From NCBI RefSeq assembly GCF_937920395.1, contig NZ_CALEVF010000077.1:1-19148 (forward strand): 19,148 nucleotides of DNA. Direction: 5' to 3'. Source of the DNA: an uncultured Clostridium sp. GTDB lineage: Bacteria > Bacillota > Clostridia > Clostridiales > Clostridiaceae. Made by a program: the position numbers and the translations under genes. Shown here piece by piece: positions 16,643 to 19,148 of this stretch (position 1 is its first letter; each line of letters begins with the position of its first letter). The notes under the pieces were generated by a model. The model was not told the origin of the DNA. It was given only the letters and a program-made list of their open reading frames with translations, and ran no database searches.

Positions 16643-17068
16643 CTATTCTTCTGTTATTTCACCATGACCATCGTGTCCTTTGTAATCAAATTCTTTTAGT
16701 CCTGCTTTTTTTCTATAATCATTTATTGCCATGTGAATTGCTTCTTCAGCAAGTACTGAGCAATGCATCTTTATTGCTGGAAGACCATCTAATGCTTCAG
16801 CTACAGCAATATTTGTTAATTTCCATGCATCATCTACTGATTTACCTTTAATAAGTTCTGTTGCCATACTTGATGATGCTATAGCCGATCCACAACCAAA
16901 AGTTTTAAATTTTGCATCAGTTACTATATTATTTTCAACTTTTAAATAAACTTTCATTATATCTCCACACTTAGCGTTACCAACTTCACCAACACCACTA
17001 GCATTTTCAATTTCTCCTACATTTCTTGGATTAGTAAAATGGTCCATAACTTTAGCACTGTAATCCAT
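16643..17068 (-). CDS. iscU: Fe-S cluster assembly scaffold IscU/NifU
   Basis: A 141-residue scaffold on which IscS sulfur and iron are built into [2Fe-2S]/[4Fe-4S] clusters. Ligand cysteines C34 (KCGD), C59 (FGCGS) and C103 (HCSVLAE) and Asp36 are present. The residues before the last cysteine read LPAIKMHC, where HscA-type chaperone-recognition motifs normally read LPPVK, in line with the absence of hscA/hscB here. The C-terminal tail (after ~125) carries two His and is acidic. One base separates it from the iscS stop, and its GGGGG-type ribosome-binding site lies within the last iscS codons, implying coupling. This is probably the main partner of IscS, given its place in the operon. Confidence 0.95.
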   Translation of the reverse strand: MDYSAKVMDHFTNPRNVGEIENASGVGEVGNAKCGDIMKVYLKVENNIVTDAKFKTFGCGSAIASSSMATELIKGKSVDDAWKLTNIAVAEALDGLPAIKMHCSVLAEEAIHMAINDYRKKAGLKEFDYKGHDGHGEITEE

Positions 17069-17069
17069 A

Positions 17070-18254
17070 TTATTTTTCCCCCTTCTTTAAGAAGTCATCA
17101 TATAGTGGTGACATATCTCTTAATCTTTTTATAACCTTTGGAACTGTTTCTAATACAAAATCTACTTCTTCCTCAGTGGTAGCATCACCTAATGTTAATC
17201 TTAGTGACCCATGAGCTATCTCATGAATAAGACCAATGGCAAGTAACACATGAGATGGATCTAGAGAACCTGATGTACATGCGCTTCCACTTGATGCTGC
17301 AATACCCTTTGCATCTAGCATTAATAATATAGATTCACCTTCAACAAACCTAAAACTAATATTAGAGTTTCCTGGAAGTCTTTTTTCTCCTAATGGTCCA
17401 TTAAGTCTTGTGTAAGGTACTTTTAATAATCCATTCATAAGTTTATCTCTTAAAATAACTAGTTTTTTATTATTTTCTTCCATATTTGCAACTGCTAGCT
17501 CAAGAGCTTTACCAATTCCAACTACACTAGCTACATTTTCAGTACCAGCTCTTTTACCTCTTTCTTGACCACCACCATGTATTAAATTTTCTATTTTAAT
17601 ACCTTTTCGTATATATAAAGCTCCTATACCTTTTGGTCCATAGAATTTATGACCAGCCATTGATAATAAATCTATATTCATTTCTTTTACATCAACGGGT
17701 ATATGCCCTACAGCCTGAACAGCATCTGTATGGAAAAGTATTTTTTTGCTTCTACATAATGCTCCTATTTCTTTTATAGGTTCAATTGTTCCAATCTCAT
17801 TATTAGCAAACATTACTGATACTAAAATGGTTTTATCTGTAATTGCATTTTCTAAATCTTTAATATTAATAAATCCATATTCATCTACAGGTAAATATGT
17901 AATATCAAATCCATTTTTCGCTAAATATTCACAAGTATGAAGTACTGCATGATGTTCAATAGCTGTAGTTATAATATGATTTCCCTTTTTCTTATAAGCA
18001 GAAGCTATACCCTTTATAGCCCAATTATCTGCTTCTGAACCACCACTTGTAAAATATATTTCACTTGATTCAGCATTTATTGCCTTTGCTACCTTATCAC
18101 GTCCAATATCTATTGCCTTTTTAGTTTCTCTTGCTAATGTATATATAGAAGAAGGATTACCAAAGTATGTTGTAAAATACGGAAGCATTTCTTCCATTAC
18201 TTCTGGTTTAACATATGTTGTTGCAGCATGATCCATGTAAATTGATTTATTCAT
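17070..18254 (-). CDS. iscS: Cysteine desulfurase IscS/NifS
   Basis: A 394-residue PLP enzyme that turns L-cysteine into alanine and an enzyme-bound persulfide for Fe-S clusters and tRNA thiolation. It starts with [14 protein letters not shown]. Seen are EHHAVL with the PLP-stacking His near 101, D177 (HTDAVQ), the Schiff-base lysine K203 ([10 protein letters not shown]), and the catalytic cysteine C326 in the mobile loop ([17 protein letters not shown]). The long SACTSGS-type loop is that of IscS/NifS rather than SufS. Its ATG overlaps the iscR stop by 8 nt, with AAAGGAG within the iscR 3' end. Length is normal for the NifS type. Confidence 0.97.
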   Translation of the reverse strand: MNKSIYMDHAATTYVKPEVMEEMLPYFTTYFGNPSSIYTLARETKKAIDIGRDKVAKAINAESSEIYFTSGGSEADNWAIKGIASAYKKKGNHIITTAIEHHAVLHTCEYLAKNGFDITYLPVDEYGFINIKDLENAITDKTILVSVMFANNEIGTIEPIKEIGALCRSKKILFHTDAVQAVGHIPVDVKEMNIDLLSMAGHKFYGPKGIGALYIRKGIKIENLIHGGGQERGKRAGTENVASVVGIGKALELAVANMEENNKKLVILRDKLMNGLLKVPYTRLNGPLGEKRLPGNSNISFRFVEGESILLMLDAKGIAASSGSACTSGSLDPSHVLLAIGLIHEIAHGSLRLTLGDATTEEEVDFVLETVPKVIKRLRDMSPLYDDFLKKGEK

Positions 18255-18687
18255 TATCTTTCACTCCTTTAATTAATGTCATTTCATTATAGTCTGATAC
18301 AATATCTTTTAAATTTATTGAAGTAGTAACACTATCTATACTATTTTTTATTTTCTTCCATAATGGCCTTGTAGCACAGCAGTCAATATTGGTACACTCT
18401 TCATCATGTAGACAAGTTGAAATTTCTATTGGTCCCTCGAGTACATTTATAATCTCATAAATAGTTATTTCTTCAGGAGCTCTATTTAGTAAATATCCAC
18501 CTTGAGATCCCCTTACACTTTTAATAAGCTTAGCCTTTCGAAGTGATGAAAATAATTGTTCTAAATAATATTCAGATATACTTTGTCTTTCAGATATACT
18601 TTTTATAGATACAGGTTGTTCTCCATAATTTATCGCTAAATCTACCATGGCTTTAACCCCATATCTTCCCTTCGTAGATAATTTCAT
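18247..18687 (-). CDS. iscR: Rrf2-family Fe-S cluster regulator IscR
   Basis: A 146-residue winged-helix transcription factor that senses Fe-S status and represses the isc operon. The Rrf2 N-terminus is clear ([18 protein letters not shown], with [25 protein letters not shown] cut across 41-65). Cysteines C92, C98 and C104 (with an extra C103) fall exactly at the [2Fe-2S] ligand spacing known from Escherichia coli IscR. The fourth ligand there, His107, is Arg107 here. CymR, a related cysteine-metabolism regulator, lacks these cysteines, so IscR is preferred. AAAGGAG stands ahead of the ATG. It leads the iscR-iscS-iscU-mnmA operon and probably controls it through a site over its own promoter. 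Confidence 0.95.
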   Translation of the reverse strand: MKLSTKGRYGVKAMVDLAINYGEQPVSIKSISERQSISEYYLEQLFSSLRKAKLIKSVRGSQGGYLLNRAPEEITIYEIINVLEGPIEISTCLHDEECTNIDCCATRPLWKKIKNSIDSVTTSINLKDIVSDYNEMTLIKGVKDNE

Positions 18688-18917
18688 TTAATCACTCCTT
18701 TTTATCATTACCTGCTCAGCTATTCATTAACACCTTAGTTGTCATTCATCATCACCTAAGGTGTATTTATCATCGCAGGTGGTGAAGTATTAATGATTTC
18801 ATAGGGAAACTTAGACTCCTAAAGTTTTCACTCCACATAATTAAATAATCATTACTTATATGATAGAATCTTTCCTTACAAGGTATCATTAAAGTAGAGT
18901 GTTTTACTACACTTTCT
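18688..18917 (-). promoter_or_regulatory. Long structured 5' leader of the iscR operon
   Basis: From the predicted start (~18917) the untranslated leader is about 230 nt, long for a simple promoter. Four inverted repeats lie in series: AGTGT/ACACT (18898-18913); ATGATA/TATCAT enclosing CCTT/AAGG (18860-18889); an 8-bp stem AAACTTAG/CTAAAGTTT with one bulge (18807-18827); and a nested element with outer ACCTGC/GCAGGT (18710-18715 with 18775-18780) and inner ACACCTTAG/CTAAGGTGT (18730-18738 with 18756-18764). The last ends close to the ribosome-binding site. There is no T-box sequence and I do not recognise a known riboswitch. No credible reading frame is seen in it. Confidence 0.5.
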
Positions 18918-18923
18918 AAATTC

Positions 18924-18952
18924 ATAATATCAAATCCTAGTAATCTTGTCAA
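18924..18952 (-). promoter_or_regulatory. SigA-type promoter of the iscR operon
   Basis: On the minus strand TTGACA (18952-18947), exactly 17 nt, then TATTAT (18929-18924, five of six). The predicted start is near 18917. Confidence 0.8.
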
Positions 18953-18956
18953 CTAT
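18927..18956 (-). promoter_or_regulatory. IscR-like operator over the iscR promoter
   Basis: The minus strand reads ATAGTTGAC (18956-18948), then AAGA and TTACTAGGATTT. From memory this resembles the type 1 IscR sites of Escherichia coli iscR (ATAGTTGACC followed by TTTACTCGGG). It covers the -35 and most of the spacer, as expected for repression by the [2Fe-2S] form. Confidence 0.5.
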
Positions 18957-19103
18957 AATTTTATTAAATTTCTTTTATTATATCTATCCATACCCCATAT
19001 TACCTTGTTATTCGTTAATAATCATATTTTATATCCACAATGCTCCATATTATATATTCATTTAAATCTTAAAGCTACATAAAAACTAAATTTATATTCA
19101 TCC
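18957..19103. other. AT-rich gap without recognised content
   Basis: This stretch upstream of the iscR promoter is AT-rich with frequent stops on both strands. I see no gene, RNA or clear repeat in it. Confidence 0.5.
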
Positions 19104-19132
19104 TTGAAGTATTCAATTATATATAGTATAAT
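19104..19132 (+). promoter_or_regulatory. Rightward promoter candidate at the window edge
   Basis: On the plus strand TTGAAG (19104-19109), 17 nt, TATAAT (19127-19132). The -10 is perfect and the -35 matches four of six. It would drive a gene or RNA beyond the right edge, divergent from iscR. Confidence 0.4.
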
Positions 19133-19148
19133 TTAACAAGCACTTTAG

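Noticed and set aside
18688..18917. Cysteine T-box in front of iscR
   Set aside because: There is no AGGGTGG-type T-box sequence or specifier stem in this leader, unlike the clear one before alaS.
18770..18952. 60-residue minus-strand reading frame upstream of iscR
   Set aside because: It begins with TTG, which is the -35 of the iscR promoter, and its first ATG overlaps the -10. It has no ribosome-binding site and matches no family.

Overview
The window is low-GC, AT-rich chromosomal DNA of a Gram-positive endospore former, most likely Clostridium sensu stricto (cluster I). The evidence is a pro-SigK gene at the left edge, the IreB-RuvX-DUF1292-TrmR-TrhP-Udk-PBP cluster typical of Firmicutes, a clostridial-type Fur, an alanine T-box, and an iscR-iscS-iscU-mnmA operon. 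The species cannot be fixed from the sequence alone. No mobile element, prophage, CRISPR array, rRNA or tRNA gene was seen. All genes but one (nagZ) lie on the minus strand, so the window reads biologically from right to left.

Right to left: (1) iscR-iscS-iscU-mnmA (15556-18687), preceded by a strong promoter, an IscR-like operator and a long structured leader. A second iscU paralogue (15010-15393) follows mnmA after a hairpin. (2) nagZ on the plus strand (13720-14949), a lipoprotein beta-N-acetylhexosaminidase. It converges on the iscU paralogue through a 25-bp terminator hairpin that can serve both strands. (3) A PRC-barrel gene overlapping an AI-2E family membrane protein gene (11991-13512). 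(4) alaS with a consensus promoter and an alanine T-box, followed by ireB, a terminator, then ruvX and a DUF1292 gene. (5) fur with a Fur-box-like site over its own -35, then typA with its own promoter and a leader that can fold in two ways. (6) trmR-trhP-udk-pbp, tightly packed. (7) The 5' part of sigK, with a SigK/SigE-like promoter.

A shared theme is modification of the tRNA wobble uridine (U34) and the sulfur/iron supply behind it. TrhP and TrmR hydroxylate and then methylate U34, MnmA thiolates U34 with sulfur from IscS, and IscS/IscU build Fe-S clusters under IscR, while Fur watches iron. Translation also appears in alaS and typA, and peptidoglycan and sporulation in pbp, nagZ and sigK.

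Most of the coding content is ordinary core genome. The signals most worth a second look are non-coding: the iscR leader, the typA leader in which one hairpin arm could instead pair with the Shine-Dalgarno region, and the two iscU paralogues flanking mnmA.
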